A stretch of 64,000 nt of DNA from NCBI GenBank assembly GCA_018818125.1, contig JAHISQ010000031.1, positions 97,937 through 161,936 on the forward strand. The letters are read 5' to 3'. The notes beneath the pieces are model-generated. The model searched no databases. It had not been told where the DNA came from and was given only the letters and a program-made list of their open reading frames with translations. Each line of letters starts with the position of its first letter. Position 1 is the first letter of the stretch. Below, piece by piece: positions 18,201-26,721 of this stretch. The translations under genes were made by a program, and so were the position numbers. This stretch comes from Candidatus Rifleibacteriota bacterium. Its GTDB lineage: Bacteria > Muiribacteriota > Ozemobacteria > Ozemobacterales > Ozemobacteraceae.

Positions 18201-20558
18201 ATGGAAGAAAAGACTTTAGAGTGCAAACATTGCCATGAGATGAACTATCACATGGTCGAATTCTGCCGCGCCTGCGGAGAATCTCTGCATGCAAAGCCCG
18301 ATTCTGCCAACAACGGCCTACTCGTCAAATGGACTCATCACGCCATAGATGCAATGTTCTGGTTCGTCGACGAGACTGTCCGCTGGTGGGAAATCGGGAA
18401 ACTGTCGATCAAACTGAAGGCATTGCGCCGAAAACGTACCAGCCTGCTCGATCAATTCGAGAATGAAGAAAATTTTGGCAGCGAAGCAACGCTTGAGCAG
18501 AAACAGGTTCTGGTAGGCATTTCTGAAGAGCTGGCAAGAATTTCCAGTCGCGAAGAGTTTGTTCGCAGCCGATGCTGGGCAATCGCACCCGAACTTATGT
18601 TTGTAGGCATCTTTGTGATTTTTCTTTACGGCATGCTGGCGGTGAACCCAACCCGCAGTCTGCTGCCAAAAAGAACTGTCGAACCGGGAGTATTTAGTGG
18701 GCAGGTCAGTAGAGTCCGTGATCTGCCGTTTGCTTTTCATTCGGTAGTCACCTGCGCCGAGTGGTTCGATAACAAGCTTTATGTTGGCGGTGATGGCGGC
18801 ATGACCGTAGTCGATCCGATTTCCGGGCAGGCATCTACAGCCGCCGAGCTGCCTGAAGATTTCTTTGTTCGTGACCTTGTGATAAATGAAAATAGTTTGT
18901 TCATTGCAGGGTTTCCAGGAATTTACACTCTTGAGAATACGGTAATAAAACCATTTTATCGTGACGAGCAGTTACCGGTAAAACTTGTTAACACTCTTGC
19001 GGTTACCGGCTATAACCGGCTACTTATCGGCACCGTTGGCAGCGGCCTTTTGCGTGGAAATGCCGACTCTGCGGTCATGGTTCTCGGCACTCAAAAGCGC
19101 ACAATCCGAGACTTTGGCCGCCAGGGCAATGAGTTATGGATAATGCATGAGGACGGCATTCTAACCGGCAGAGGAGATAGTTTTGAGCCTTTAAACCTTC
19201 AGGTATTGGCTGGCCGCCACTTGCGCCGAATGGTCACAACTGACCGAAATGTTTTTATCGGCACTGACCAGGGTGTCATCGCCGGCTATCAAAACTCAAG
19301 AAACTGGGTCTGGACATTGCTTTCTGCAGGACGGCCAGGATATGTCAACGATCTTATTGTTTCTGGAGATCATTTGTTTATCGGCTCCGATGAAGGAGTT
19401 TACCGTTTCAGCAAAGGTCTCATGGAAAAACTCTCATCTATACCATGCCAGGCTCTGGCACTTAGCAATTCATTTTTGGCTGCGGTAAACTCTGATTCAA
19501 TAATGATGTTTTATTTTACCGGACTCTCTGCCGACCTGTCCTCGCGACAGATGGCATCATTACCGGAGCTTGGCACATTTACGCCATCTATGACAGTAGT
19601 TTCAATGGTGCCAATGCCCGGCCTTCAAGTTGGCAGGTTACCTGATTTCCGTCAACTTGAACTGGCCAGTGAAACCCGCGCTATCACAGAAAGTGCTGCA
19701 GCTACCGAAACCTTTTCGCCCGGAGAAAGGCCACATGTGCCTCTGCCAGCTGAGTTACAGCGACCGGTATTTTCTGATATCGCCAGATCAGAGCAGAATT
19801 TTCTGTTGACCACTAAAAATAGGGGAGCATGGGTATATGACAGCAAAGAATGGCGCCAGATAGAAGGAATTCCGCAAACAGGAGCACACTTGTTAGCTCG
19901 TAACACAACAAATAGCTATGTATATGGCGATTCTTCAGGAGTTTACAAAGTTACAGACGATCGCGCTGAGCTTATGATTGACAAAGCCTCGACCAAAGAT
20001 CTGCTGCATGTTTTTGCCAACGACGACAACAGTCTTCTACTTCTTTTCCGTGACGGCTCGATTAAACTTGCTGAAAATGGCAATCTAACTGATTTTCTGA
20101 AGATTCCAGACGAATTCAAGGGCGAATTTCATTCATTATGGAAAATAGATGGTCGTTATCTGGTCGTCGTCGATAAAGGCGTTATGATACATGAGTCTGA
20201 ACGCCAGTGGAATCTTGTTTTTTTTAAAGGCCGCATAGATAATTTAAGGGTCGTAGCCGCAGAACCTGGCCTCGACAATAATCTTTACATCGCCATCAAT
20301 GACGGGCGCATATTTGAGTTCAAATCGGAAAAGCTGGATTTCACCGGAGTAATTGACGACCAGCCTGTCGCCTTGAACTTTGACGGGTGCCTCTGGGTTG
20401 CCGGACGCGATTCGTTGTATTTTCTCGAAAATAAAAGTTTTATTGCTACGCCATTTCATACTAAAGATCTTATCCTTGGCGCTTTCCCGCAGCTCGACGA
20501 CGACTCTCTGCTGGTGTTTACAGATTCAGGAGTTAACATGGTGGCTGGACGACAATGA
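18201..20558 (+). CDS. Membrane protein with N-terminal zinc ribbon and large extracytoplasmic beta-propeller-like region
   Basis: Family not recognised. The 785-residue protein starts with a zinc-ribbon motif (CxxC at 8-11 and CxxC at about 22-25), then a charged, partly coiled region to about residue 130, and one clear membrane helix at about 134-152. The remaining 630 residues are repeated beta-rich segments of the type Leu-Tyr-Val-Gly-Gly-Asp-Gly-Gly, Phe-Ile-Gly-Thr-Asp-Gln-Gly-Val and Phe-Ile-Gly-Ser-Asp-Glu-Gly-Val. These resemble the sensory propellers of hybrid two-component regulators. Residues about 445-530 are Pro/Ser/Thr-rich and interrupt the repeats. ATG 18201 is chosen because the frame to 18108 runs through the hairpin. 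A cytoplasmic zinc site tied to an external propeller suggests signal transduction; there is no enzymatic domain. Confidence 0.7.
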   Translation: MEEKTLECKHCHEMNYHMVEFCRACGESLHAKPDSANNGLLVKWTHHAIDAMFWFVDETVRWWEIGKLSIKLKALRRKRTSLLDQFENEENFGSEATLEQKQVLVGISEELARISSREEFVRSRCWAIAPELMFVGIFVIFLYGMLAVNPTRSLLPKRTVEPGVFSGQVSRVRDLPFAFHSVVTCAEWFDNKLYVGGDGGMTVVDPISGQASTAAELPEDFFVRDLVINENSLFIAGFPGIYTLENTVIKPFYRDEQLPVKLVNTLAVTGYNRLLIGTVGSGLLRGNADSAVMVLGTQKRTIRDFGRQGNELWIMHEDGILTGRGDSFEPLNLQVLAGRHLRRMVTTDRNVFIGTDQGVIAGYQNSRNWVWTLLSAGRPGYVNDLIVSGDHLFIGSDEGVYRFSKGLMEKLSSIPCQALALSNSFLAAVNSDSIMMFYFTGLSADLSSRQMASLPELGTFTPSMTVVSMVPMPGLQVGRLPDFRQLELASETRAITESAAATETFSPGERPHVPLPAELQRPVFSDIARSEQNFLLTTKNRGAWVYDSKEWRQIEGIPQTGAHLLARNTTNSYVYGDSSGVYKVTDDRAELMIDKASTKDLLHVFANDDNSLLLLFRDGSIKLAENGNLTDFLKIPDEFKGEFHSLWKIDGRYLVVVDKGVMIHESERQWNLVFFKGRIDNLRVVAAEPGLDNNLYIAINDGRIFEFKSEKLDFTGVIDDQPVALNFDGCLWVAGRDSLYFLENKSFIATPFHTKDLILGAFPQLDDDSLLVFTDSGVNMVAGRQ

Positions 20559-20645
20559 CTTTAACGAGTAAAATTGCTCGTATGATTTGAAAATATTGCC
20601 GATAGTGTCCAAGTGTTCAACCCATAATCCGGAAATCTGCTGAAT

Positions 20646-21002
20646 ATGACCAAAGAATATCTGCCGGTGTTTGCTGAAGAAATTTTCATTGTCAACCTTT
20701 ACGGAACAGACGATGAGATTGATGAATTCAACGATCTGATGAAAGCCAATCACATTGAGAAAAATCTCATGTCAATGGCTTTGATAATCGAGGAAATCAA
20801 ACGGCGGAATTTTCTTAAAATTGGCTGGCACTGCTGCTGGCGTTGTCAATACTACCAGAACTGTAAGATCAACTGGTATCGCGGCGAGCGAAACATGGCG
20901 CTGCGCAACTGCTGCACCTATTGCCAGAACTTCTGGGATTGTCATAAAGAATTCTGTGCCGAAAACGGAATTAACAGCAAGATTAAGGATTCGGATAAAT
21001 AG
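20646..21002 (+). CDS. Small Cys-rich protein with duplicated CCxxC metal-binding-like motif
   Basis: I do not recognise this 118-residue protein. The N-terminal half is acidic and predicted helical. The C-terminal half contains nine Cys in two similar blocks: Cys-Cys-Trp-Arg-Cys-Gln with another Cys six residues on, and Cys-Cys-Thr-Tyr-Cys-Gln with another Cys six residues on. The spacing suggests an internal duplication binding zinc or an iron-sulfur cluster. The product is probably cytoplasmic, as no signal peptide is visible. It sits between the propeller protein and an exported barrel-like protein, all on one strand. Confidence 0.6.
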   Translation: MTKEYLPVFAEEIFIVNLYGTDDEIDEFNDLMKANHIEKNLMSMALIIEEIKRRNFLKIGWHCCWRCQYYQNCKINWYRGERNMALRNCCTYCQNFWDCHKEFCAENGINSKIKDSDK

Positions 21003-21025
21003 TTTTAAAGAGGTTTTCTAACCTT

Positions 21026-21781
21026 ATGACATTATCAACGAATCGACGTTTCCTCACACGACTTCTGCATGTCTTTGTGCTGCTACTGCTATTTATCTGC
21101 AACAAGCCTGCATATGCCGGGCTTACCCTGCAGGGACCTTCTGGATTCATCCAGGTGCCTTCGCATCAAACAGTAAAAGCCAAAGAAATTGAGCTGGCTG
21201 CACATATCCGCATGTATAAAGTGCCGGTAACCTCAAAAGATGCATATCTTACCAATCTGGCCTTCGCCTTTTCGCCAGTTCGCGATTTCGAAATCGGCAT
21301 TCAGAAAATGATGGATTCTCGCAACGAAGCAAACGACCCTGACCCTCTGATCAATTTCAAGGTCCGCCTTCCCACCATCGGTAGCGGCGAACTGGCCGAA
21401 GTTGCATTTGGAGCAGTTTTTGACACCAACCCCAACAATTATCACACCATGTATGTCACTCTCGGAGGATTCGGACTGGGCTGGAACTTCGGCGGGAATC
21501 CCGGTTCTGGAATGGCAAATTATGGCGGCTATGACCGCAACACAAAAAAACCGCAGTCAATTTGTCTACTTATTGGTGCTGCCTATCCCGAGCGTCTGCC
21601 CGGCGAACGCGGTTATCGCGGTCAGTATATTTTAGACTATAATGGTGACGTAATTTCTGCTGGCTGGCGTTACAGCTCTCATCGTGGTTTCTGGGTAGAC
21701 GCTGCAGTGCAAAGCAAAAGCAATTACACAGATTTTTACAACTACAGCCCGCTGATTCTTGGATTTGGCGCAAATTTTTAA
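21026..21781 (+). CDS. Exported beta-barrel-like outer-membrane protein candidate
   Basis: The 251-residue protein has a signal peptide (basic start, hydrophobic residues about 12-26, Ala-Tyr-Ala-Gly cleavage site). The mature protein starts with Gly-Pro-Ser-Gly-Phe-Ile-Gln-Val-Pro-Ser, similar to the N-terminus of YjbH-like outer-membrane proteins. It is rich in alternating aromatic and Gly residues and ends in Gly-Phe-Gly-Ala-Asn-Phe. A terminal Phe is typical of proteins inserted by the BAM machinery. This supports a diderm host. A GAGG about 14 bases before ATG 21026 is a weak ribosome site. The role is unknown. Confidence 0.65.
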   Translation: MTLSTNRRFLTRLLHVFVLLLLFICNKPAYAGLTLQGPSGFIQVPSHQTVKAKEIELAAHIRMYKVPVTSKDAYLTNLAFAFSPVRDFEIGIQKMMDSRNEANDPDPLINFKVRLPTIGSGELAEVAFGAVFDTNPNNYHTMYVTLGGFGLGWNFGGNPGSGMANYGGYDRNTKKPQSICLLIGAAYPERLPGERGYRGQYILDYNGDVISAGWRYSSHRGFWVDAAVQSKSNYTDFYNYSPLILGFGANF

Positions 21782-21795
21782 AATTCTACAGAGTT

Positions 21796-21824
21796 TTGCC
21801 GAATTGCCTCACAGCTGATATAAT
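21796..21824 (+). promoter_or_regulatory. Probable sigma70 promoter of nnr
   Basis: TTGCCG (21796-21801), 17 bp, then consensus TATAAT (21819-21824) directly preceded by TGA, an extended -10. Transcription would start near 21831, which rules out the upstream in-frame ATG. Confidence 0.65.
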
Positions 21825-21852
21825 GTGCCATCTCTTAATGGAGGATGGCAAC

Positions 21853-23418
21853 ATGAGGCTTTTAACCACTGAAGAAATGCAGACTGCCGACCGGCACGCG
21901 ATCGAAAAGGTCGGAATACCCGCTCTGGTTCTGATGGAAAATGCCGGTATAAAAGCACTGATCACCATGGAAAAAATAATCGGTGGTCTCAAGGGCAAAA
22001 GATTCACCATTGTCTGCGGCAAAGGCAACAATGGCGGAGATGGACTGGTAATTGCCCGACACCTTTTTAACAACAGCGTGGCAACTCAAGTTTTCATTTG
22101 CGCTACTCCTGAAGAAATGTCGCCGGATGCACGGCATAATTGCGAGGTGCTGGTCAGATCAGGACTCGAACCCGTGCTGCTTAAAAACCGCACCGACATC
22201 GACCGCCTCAGAATTGCAATGGAGTTTTCTGAATGTGTCGTAGACTGTCTTTTCGGCATCGGCGTGAAAGGTGATATAAAAGGATTTTATGCAGACGTGG
22301 TGTCTGCCATGAATGACACAAGAGCTTGTCGCATAGCCATAGATGTGCCTTCTGGCCTGTGCGCAACAACCGGACAGCTTTCAGACCCTGCCTTTATGGC
22401 GCAATATACTATTACTCTCGGCGCACCAAAACTTGGCCTGTTTATTTTTCCCGGCAAAAGAGCTGCTGGCGAAGTATGGGTCGCTGACATCTCATTGCCA
22501 GAAGTTTCGACGGCCAGTGCAGGTTCCCGCCACTTTCTGCTGACCTCAGAACTAGCCTCTACTCTTATTCCACAGCGCGACGACAGCATGCACAAGGGCG
22601 ACAGCGGACTGGCGCTTATACTGGCCGGCTCGTATGAATACCCTGGAGCGGGTATAATTGCGTCTTACGGTGCCCTGCGCTCAGGCGCAGGCATTGTTCA
22701 GCTCTATTTGCCAGACTGCCTGCTTGGCAATCTTTCATGCCAGGTATTACCAGAAGTGATAGTAAATTACCTGCCTTCACAGGAAGGAGGCTTCGCCATT
22801 GATACCGGACTGGCAGTTAAACTGACTGAGCACTCAGCCTGTCTGCTTGTCGGGCCTGGCTGGGGGCGCAGCAACAGTCGCGCTGAATCACTAAACCATG
22901 TTCTGCAGCATTGGAATGGACTGGCAGTAATTGATGCTGACGCTCTCAATCTTATCAGTGACCACGATCTGCTCAAAAATGCAGCAGGCAAGCTGATCAT
23001 CACCCCGCATATTGGCGAAATGGCAAGGCTTACCGGGAAATCAGTTGAGGAGATCAAAACCAACCTCATCGAAACGGCACGGGAATTTGCCACAAAAAAC
23101 AAGATTATAGTAGTTCTAAAGTCTGCGGTAACAGTTATAGCCGAGCCACGTGGTCAGATCTATTTGTGCAGCCGACCTAATTCAGGGCTGGCGCGCGGCG
23201 GGTCGGGAGATCTTCTGGCTGGCCTTATCTGCGGTCTGGCAGCCCGCGGCATTTCCCCTCTTAACTCAGCATTGTCCGGAGTTTTTCTTCTGGCCGAAGC
23301 TGGAGAACTTGCCAGAAACGAGCTTGGAGCTGATGCCATGACAGTTAGCGAAACTGCTTCTTATATTCCGGCAGCTTTTAAAAAATTGCGTGGCCAAGAG
23401 CCGACAAAGAATAGTTAA
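21853..23418 (+). CDS. nnr: Bifunctional NAD(P)H-hydrate epimerase / ADP-dependent NAD(P)H-hydrate dehydratase
   Basis: This enzyme repairs hydrated NADH and NADPH. The N-terminal epimerase domain (YjeF_N, about residues 1-210) shows Gly-Lys-Gly-Asn-Asn-Gly-Gly-Asp-Gly-Leu near 58 and Asp-Val-Pro-Ser-Gly-Leu near 160. The C-terminal kinase-like dehydratase domain shows Lys-Gly-Asp-Ser-Gly, Asp-Ala-Asp-Ala-Leu-Asn, Thr-Pro-His-Ile-Gly-Glu-Met and the Ala-Arg-Gly-Gly-Ser-Gly-Asp-Leu-Leu-Ala-Gly motif near 455. The length of 521 residues is normal for the fused form. ATG 21853 is preceded by GGAGG at 21840-21844; the ATG at 21838 overlaps that site. Confidence 0.96.
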   Translation: MRLLTTEEMQTADRHAIEKVGIPALVLMENAGIKALITMEKIIGGLKGKRFTIVCGKGNNGGDGLVIARHLFNNSVATQVFICATPEEMSPDARHNCEVLVRSGLEPVLLKNRTDIDRLRIAMEFSECVVDCLFGIGVKGDIKGFYADVVSAMNDTRACRIAIDVPSGLCATTGQLSDPAFMAQYTITLGAPKLGLFIFPGKRAAGEVWVADISLPEVSTASAGSRHFLLTSELASTLIPQRDDSMHKGDSGLALILAGSYEYPGAGIIASYGALRSGAGIVQLYLPDCLLGNLSCQVLPEVIVNYLPSQEGGFAIDTGLAVKLTEHSACLLVGPGWGRSNSRAESLNHVLQHWNGLAVIDADALNLISDHDLLKNAAGKLIITPHIGEMARLTGKSVEEIKTNLIETAREFATKNKIIVVLKSAVTVIAEPRGQIYLCSRPNSGLARGGSGDLLAGLICGLAARGISPLNSALSGVFLLAEAGELARNELGADAMTVSETASYIPAAFKKLRGQEPTKNS

Positions 23419-23424
23419 AAAATG

Positions 23425-23454
23425 TTGGAATTTTTCAAATGCACAGTGCATAAT
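23425..23454 (+). promoter_or_regulatory. Possible promoter with operator-like palindrome before the MBL hydrolase gene
   Basis: TTGGAA (23425-23430) and CATAAT (23449-23454) are 18 bp apart. ATGCAC-A-GTGCAT at 23439-23451 is a perfect 6-1-6 palindrome that overlaps the -10, as expected for a repressor site. Confidence 0.4.
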
Positions 23455-23492
23455 TAGCGAATGATAATCAATCCTGGAAGCAGGTAAAAAAT

Positions 23493-24356
23493 TTGATAGG
23501 CATTACATTTATTGGCTCCGGCAGCAAAGGCAATTGCGCTCTGTTGGAACTTGGTGGCAGATATTACCTTCTTGATGCGGGTTTGTCCTGCAGACGCGTA
23601 AAAGAGTTCCTTGAAGCTCGGAAACTCGGTTTCGAAGACCTGTCCGGCATTTTTATTACGCATGAGCACGATGACCACATCAAAGGATTAAGGGTATTGT
23701 TGAGCCGCAGAAGCGATCTACCGGTATACAGCACTCGTGGCACCATGTGCGCCCTTGGAGCAAAAAATATCGAGATCGCCAACCATGTTGAAATGAGATA
23801 TGGACACAATCTGGAAGTAAACAACTGCAGTTGTCTGCCATTCAAAGTGCCTCATGACGCAACCGAGCCGGCTGGCCTGCATTTTTCCGGTTCAGGCAAA
23901 GTCATGTGTCTGGCTACAGACCTGGGGCACGTCACACCGGAAGTGATAGAACACATGAAAGAAGCTGATCTGGTATGCATCGAAAGCAACTACGACGAAG
24001 ACATGCTTCGCAGTTGTTCATATCCTGCATGGCTTAAACGAAGAATTCGCAGCCCAATGGGACACTTGCCAAACGAAGGTGTACGCGGCATACTTTCGCG
24101 GATGAAAAAAGTGCCCGAGGTGGTTGTTCTTATGCACGTCAGTCAAGAATCGAACACCTCCGCGCTGGTCAAAGGATCACTTGAGCCATTTTTTGACAAT
24201 TCAGGGGCAAAGTTCAGAACAGCTCGTTTCAGCGTAGCAGAACAGGACCACTACGGTGAAAGGCTGACTGTTGGCTCGAAACTCCCCGAAGCCCTCAGAC
24301 AATCGCTTCTTTTTCCTGATATAAAAAGAGAAACATCCAAAGCTGTCGCCAGATGA
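23493..24356 (+). CDS. MBL-fold metallo-hydrolase, WalJ/YycJ-like
   Basis: The 287-residue cytoplasmic protein starts with Phe-Ile-Gly-Ser-Gly-Ser-Lys-Gly-Asn, the hallmark of the YycJ/WalJ group. It has the metal motif Thr-His-Glu-His-Asp-Asp-His near residues 51-57 and a later Asp in Ala-Thr-Asp-Leu-Gly-His. WalJ proteins are linked to DNA metabolism and cell-wall control in Gram-positive bacteria, often near rlmH, as here. The start is TTG 23493, after AGG at 23481-23483. The end overlaps rlmH by four bases (ATGA). Confidence 0.88.
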   Translation: MIGITFIGSGSKGNCALLELGGRYYLLDAGLSCRRVKEFLEARKLGFEDLSGIFITHEHDDHIKGLRVLLSRRSDLPVYSTRGTMCALGAKNIEIANHVEMRYGHNLEVNNCSCLPFKVPHDATEPAGLHFSGSGKVMCLATDLGHVTPEVIEHMKEADLVCIESNYDEDMLRSCSYPAWLKRRIRSPMGHLPNEGVRGILSRMKKVPEVVVLMHVSQESNTSALVKGSLEPFFDNSGAKFRTARFSVAEQDHYGERLTVGSKLPEALRQSLLFPDIKRETSKAVAR

Positions 24357-24778
24357 AAGTCGAAATCCTGATGATAGGCAAAATATCGGACAAGCCTTAT
24401 CAAAAGCTTATAGAAACCTATCTGGAGCGCTGTTCGCGACGACTACCAGTAAGTATAATTGCGTGCAAAAACCATGATGAGTTGTACAAAAGACTTTCAG
24501 GGCGCGAGAACGTCGTCATACTTGACGAACACGCCCGATGCCCAAACACTGGCGATTTTGTGCTCTGGCTCGAAAAACATATAAAAAGCGGTTTAAACCA
24601 TCTAACTCTATGCCTGGGAGCGGCAGATGGCCATGATTCCAGAGTGAGAGCGGCGGCAGGTTCTCAAATCTCGCTGTCGCCCTTGACGCTCAATCATCAA
24701 CTAGCTTTGCTTGTTCTCTCTGAACAGCTTTACCGCGCCATATCAATAATGTTTGGAGAACCCTACCACAAAGAATGA
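24353..24778 (+). CDS. rlmH: RlmH, 23S rRNA pseudouridine-1915 N3-methyltransferase
   Basis: RlmH methylates pseudouridine 1915 in helix 69 of 23S rRNA using SAM. The 141-residue SPOUT protein has the Val-Ile-Leu-Asp-Glu segment near residue 60, a Leu-Gly-Ala-Ala-Asp-Gly-His in place of the usual Gly-Gly-Ala-Asp/Glu-Gly, the Leu-Ser-Pro-Leu-Thr-Leu-Asn-His-Gln stretch, and the invariant C-terminal Glu-Pro-Tyr-His-Lys. It is shorter by about 15 residues than the E. coli enzyme. It overlaps both neighbours by four bases, so the trio with WalJ-like and cheR is translationally coupled. Confidence 0.94.
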   Translation: MKVEILMIGKISDKPYQKLIETYLERCSRRLPVSIIACKNHDELYKRLSGRENVVILDEHARCPNTGDFVLWLEKHIKSGLNHLTLCLGAADGHDSRVRAAAGSQISLSPLTLNHQLALLVLSEQLYRAISIMFGEPYHKE

Positions 24779-25629
24779 TGAATCTTGAAAAAAAGCATAT
24801 AGATCGAATTAGAGAACTGGTGCACAGCTACTCCGGTATCATTCTTGAACGCGTTGCCACCAGAAACATTGATAAAAAAATCCAGAGCCAGATGAAACAT
24901 TTTGGTATGATCAAGCCAGATGACTATATACTCATTCTTGAGGAATATGAGCACGACAACAAAGCGATGGACGAGTTGATAGCGGAGCTCACAGTCAGCG
25001 AAAGCTACTTTTTCAGAAACCCAGATCAGTTTGAGTATATTGTTGAAAGTCTGCTACCAGAACTATATCAGCACAGCAACTGGAAAATACCGGCGCGAAC
25101 ATGGAGTGCTGGCTGCTCTAGAGGCGAAGAAGCGTATTCTCTGGCAATGACTATGCTGCATTTTCAGCAAGAAAATCCAAAAGCCAGGTTTTCTATTAAT
25201 GCTGGCGACATAAACAGTAAAAACCTCGGCGCAGCCCGCGAGGCGGTCTACAACAAACGCTCGCTACGTGAAAAATTGCCCTTGTTTGAAAAGCAATTTG
25301 GCCTTAAACTTGGTGAAAGAAATGAGAATGGCGACTGCACAGTGTCAGATGAAATTAAGAGCCTGGTAACCCTGCAAAAACTGAATCTTAAAAATGTTCG
25401 GGGGTTGAATTGCCTCGCCGGATCAGATATTGTCTTCTGCAGGAATGTACTGATTTACTTCGACGAGCAGCTGCGAACACAGCTTGCCGAGAAGTTTTAC
25501 CAGTGTCTTAATCCTGGAGGTGTCGTGTTTCTCGGCGAAAGTGAATGCTTTTCGGGAATTTCAAATCTCTTTGAACTTGTGAGTTACAAAAAATGTTACG
25601 CATATAGAAAGCCCCTTGGAATCAGATAA
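24775..25629 (+). CDS. cheR: CheR, chemoreceptor glutamate methyltransferase
   Basis: CheR methylates glutamates on methyl-accepting chemotaxis proteins with SAM. The 284-residue protein has an N-terminal helical domain to about residue 75 and the Thr-Val-Ser-Glu-Ser-Tyr-Phe-Phe-Arg motif near 79. The SAM loop Ser-Ala-Gly-Cys-Ser-Arg-Gly-Glu-Glu lies near 112, and Asp-Ile-Val-Phe-Cys-Arg-Asn-Val-Leu-Ile-Tyr-Phe near 218. Two ATGs are adjacent (24775, 24778). cheB follows three bases after the stop. cheA and receptor genes are not in the window; cheW is 28 kb away. Confidence 0.95.
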   Translation: MMNLEKKHIDRIRELVHSYSGIILERVATRNIDKKIQSQMKHFGMIKPDDYILILEEYEHDNKAMDELIAELTVSESYFFRNPDQFEYIVESLLPELYQHSNWKIPARTWSAGCSRGEEAYSLAMTMLHFQQENPKARFSINAGDINSKNLGAAREAVYNKRSLREKLPLFEKQFGLKLGERNENGDCTVSDEIKSLVTLQKLNLKNVRGLNCLAGSDIVFCRNVLIYFDEQLRTQLAEKFYQCLNPGGVVFLGESECFSGISNLFELVSYKKCYAYRKPLGIR

Positions 25630-25632
25630 ATC

Positions 25633-26694
25633 ATGACAAACACAAAAAAAATCAAAGTACTTGTAGTGGATGATTCCGCGTTTATGCGCACAGCCATTGA
25701 GCGAATGCTGGTATCTGACCCGGGCATTGAACTTATCGGTTCAGCTGCCAACGGTCGTGAAGCTGTTGAAAAAGTAATTCGACTGCGCCCCGACGTGGTT
25801 ACAATGGACCTTGAAATGCCAATCATGGACGGTCTGCATGCTTTGAAAGAAATCATGAGACTGTGTCCTACTCCCGTGCTCATAGTAAGTTCACTGAGCA
25901 AGGAGGGCGCGAAGGTCACTCTCGACGCCATCGAGCTTGGAGCTATCGACTACATTCCCAAGCCCGGATCAACGCTTTCCGCAAGCATACTTACTCTGCG
26001 AGAAGAGCTGTTACAGAAAATACACGCGGCATCAGGATGTCAACCCAGGGCCATCAAGCTTGAATTTATTCCGGGAAAACGCCAGGCAAAGAGAGTTGCA
26101 TCTCCGAGTGACGAGATCATCAATCGCGCCGTCTTTATTGGTGCATCTACTGGTGGGCCGCCAGCGATTCAAAAAATTCTTAGCGTTATAGACCCGGCTC
26201 TGCAGGCTCCAATAATTATAGCCCAGCATATGCCAAAAGCTTTCACTTCTGCTTTTGCATCAAGAATGAATATTCTCTGCGGCATCAAGATCAAAGAAGC
26301 CAGCAACGGAGAGACCCTGCAGAATTCGGTTGCCTACATTTGCCCAGGTGACCATCAGACCAGGGTCTGTCGAACCACGGAAGGCAAATATTGTTTTGCG
26401 ATTACCACAAATGCGACTGAACAAGACCGCTTTGCTCCATGTATAAACACTTTGTTTTTTTCAGCGGCCAAGGAATTTGCGCACAAAGCAATTGGCATTG
26501 TACTGACTGGGATGGGCGAAGATGGTGTGCGCGGCTTAAAAAACATCAAGCTGATGGGAGGCCTTACCATCGCCCAGGATCGCGCATCTTCAGTCGTCTA
26601 TGGCATGCCGAGAGCAGCCCTTGAGCAGGAAGCGGCAGTTCGTATTCTCAACCTCGACGAAATTTCTAACGAGATCGAATTGGCGTTAAAATAA
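25633..26694 (+). CDS. cheB: CheB, chemotaxis response-regulator glutamate methylesterase
   Basis: CheB removes methyl groups from chemoreceptors and is switched on by phosphorylation from CheA. The N-terminal receiver has Asp-Asp at 14-15, the phosphoacceptor in Thr-Met-Asp-Leu-Glu-Met-Pro (about residue 60) and Lys-Pro near 111. After a linker, the esterase domain has the catalytic Ser in Gly-Ala-Ser-Thr-Gly-Gly-Pro near 173, the His in Ala-Gln-His-Met-Pro near 199, and the Asp in Thr-Gly-Met-Gly-Glu-Asp-Gly near 295. All key residues are present. The length of 353 is normal. It forms an operon with cheR. Confidence 0.97.
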   Translation: MTNTKKIKVLVVDDSAFMRTAIERMLVSDPGIELIGSAANGREAVEKVIRLRPDVVTMDLEMPIMDGLHALKEIMRLCPTPVLIVSSLSKEGAKVTLDAIELGAIDYIPKPGSTLSASILTLREELLQKIHAASGCQPRAIKLEFIPGKRQAKRVASPSDEIINRAVFIGASTGGPPAIQKILSVIDPALQAPIIIAQHMPKAFTSAFASRMNILCGIKIKEASNGETLQNSVAYICPGDHQTRVCRTTEGKYCFAITTNATEQDRFAPCINTLFFSAAKEFAHKAIGIVLTGMGEDGVRGLKNIKLMGGLTIAQDRASSVVYGMPRAALEQEAAVRILNLDEISNEIELALK

Positions 26695-26721
26695 AAAAAT
26701 CTGGCAGGAGACAGTGTTAAC

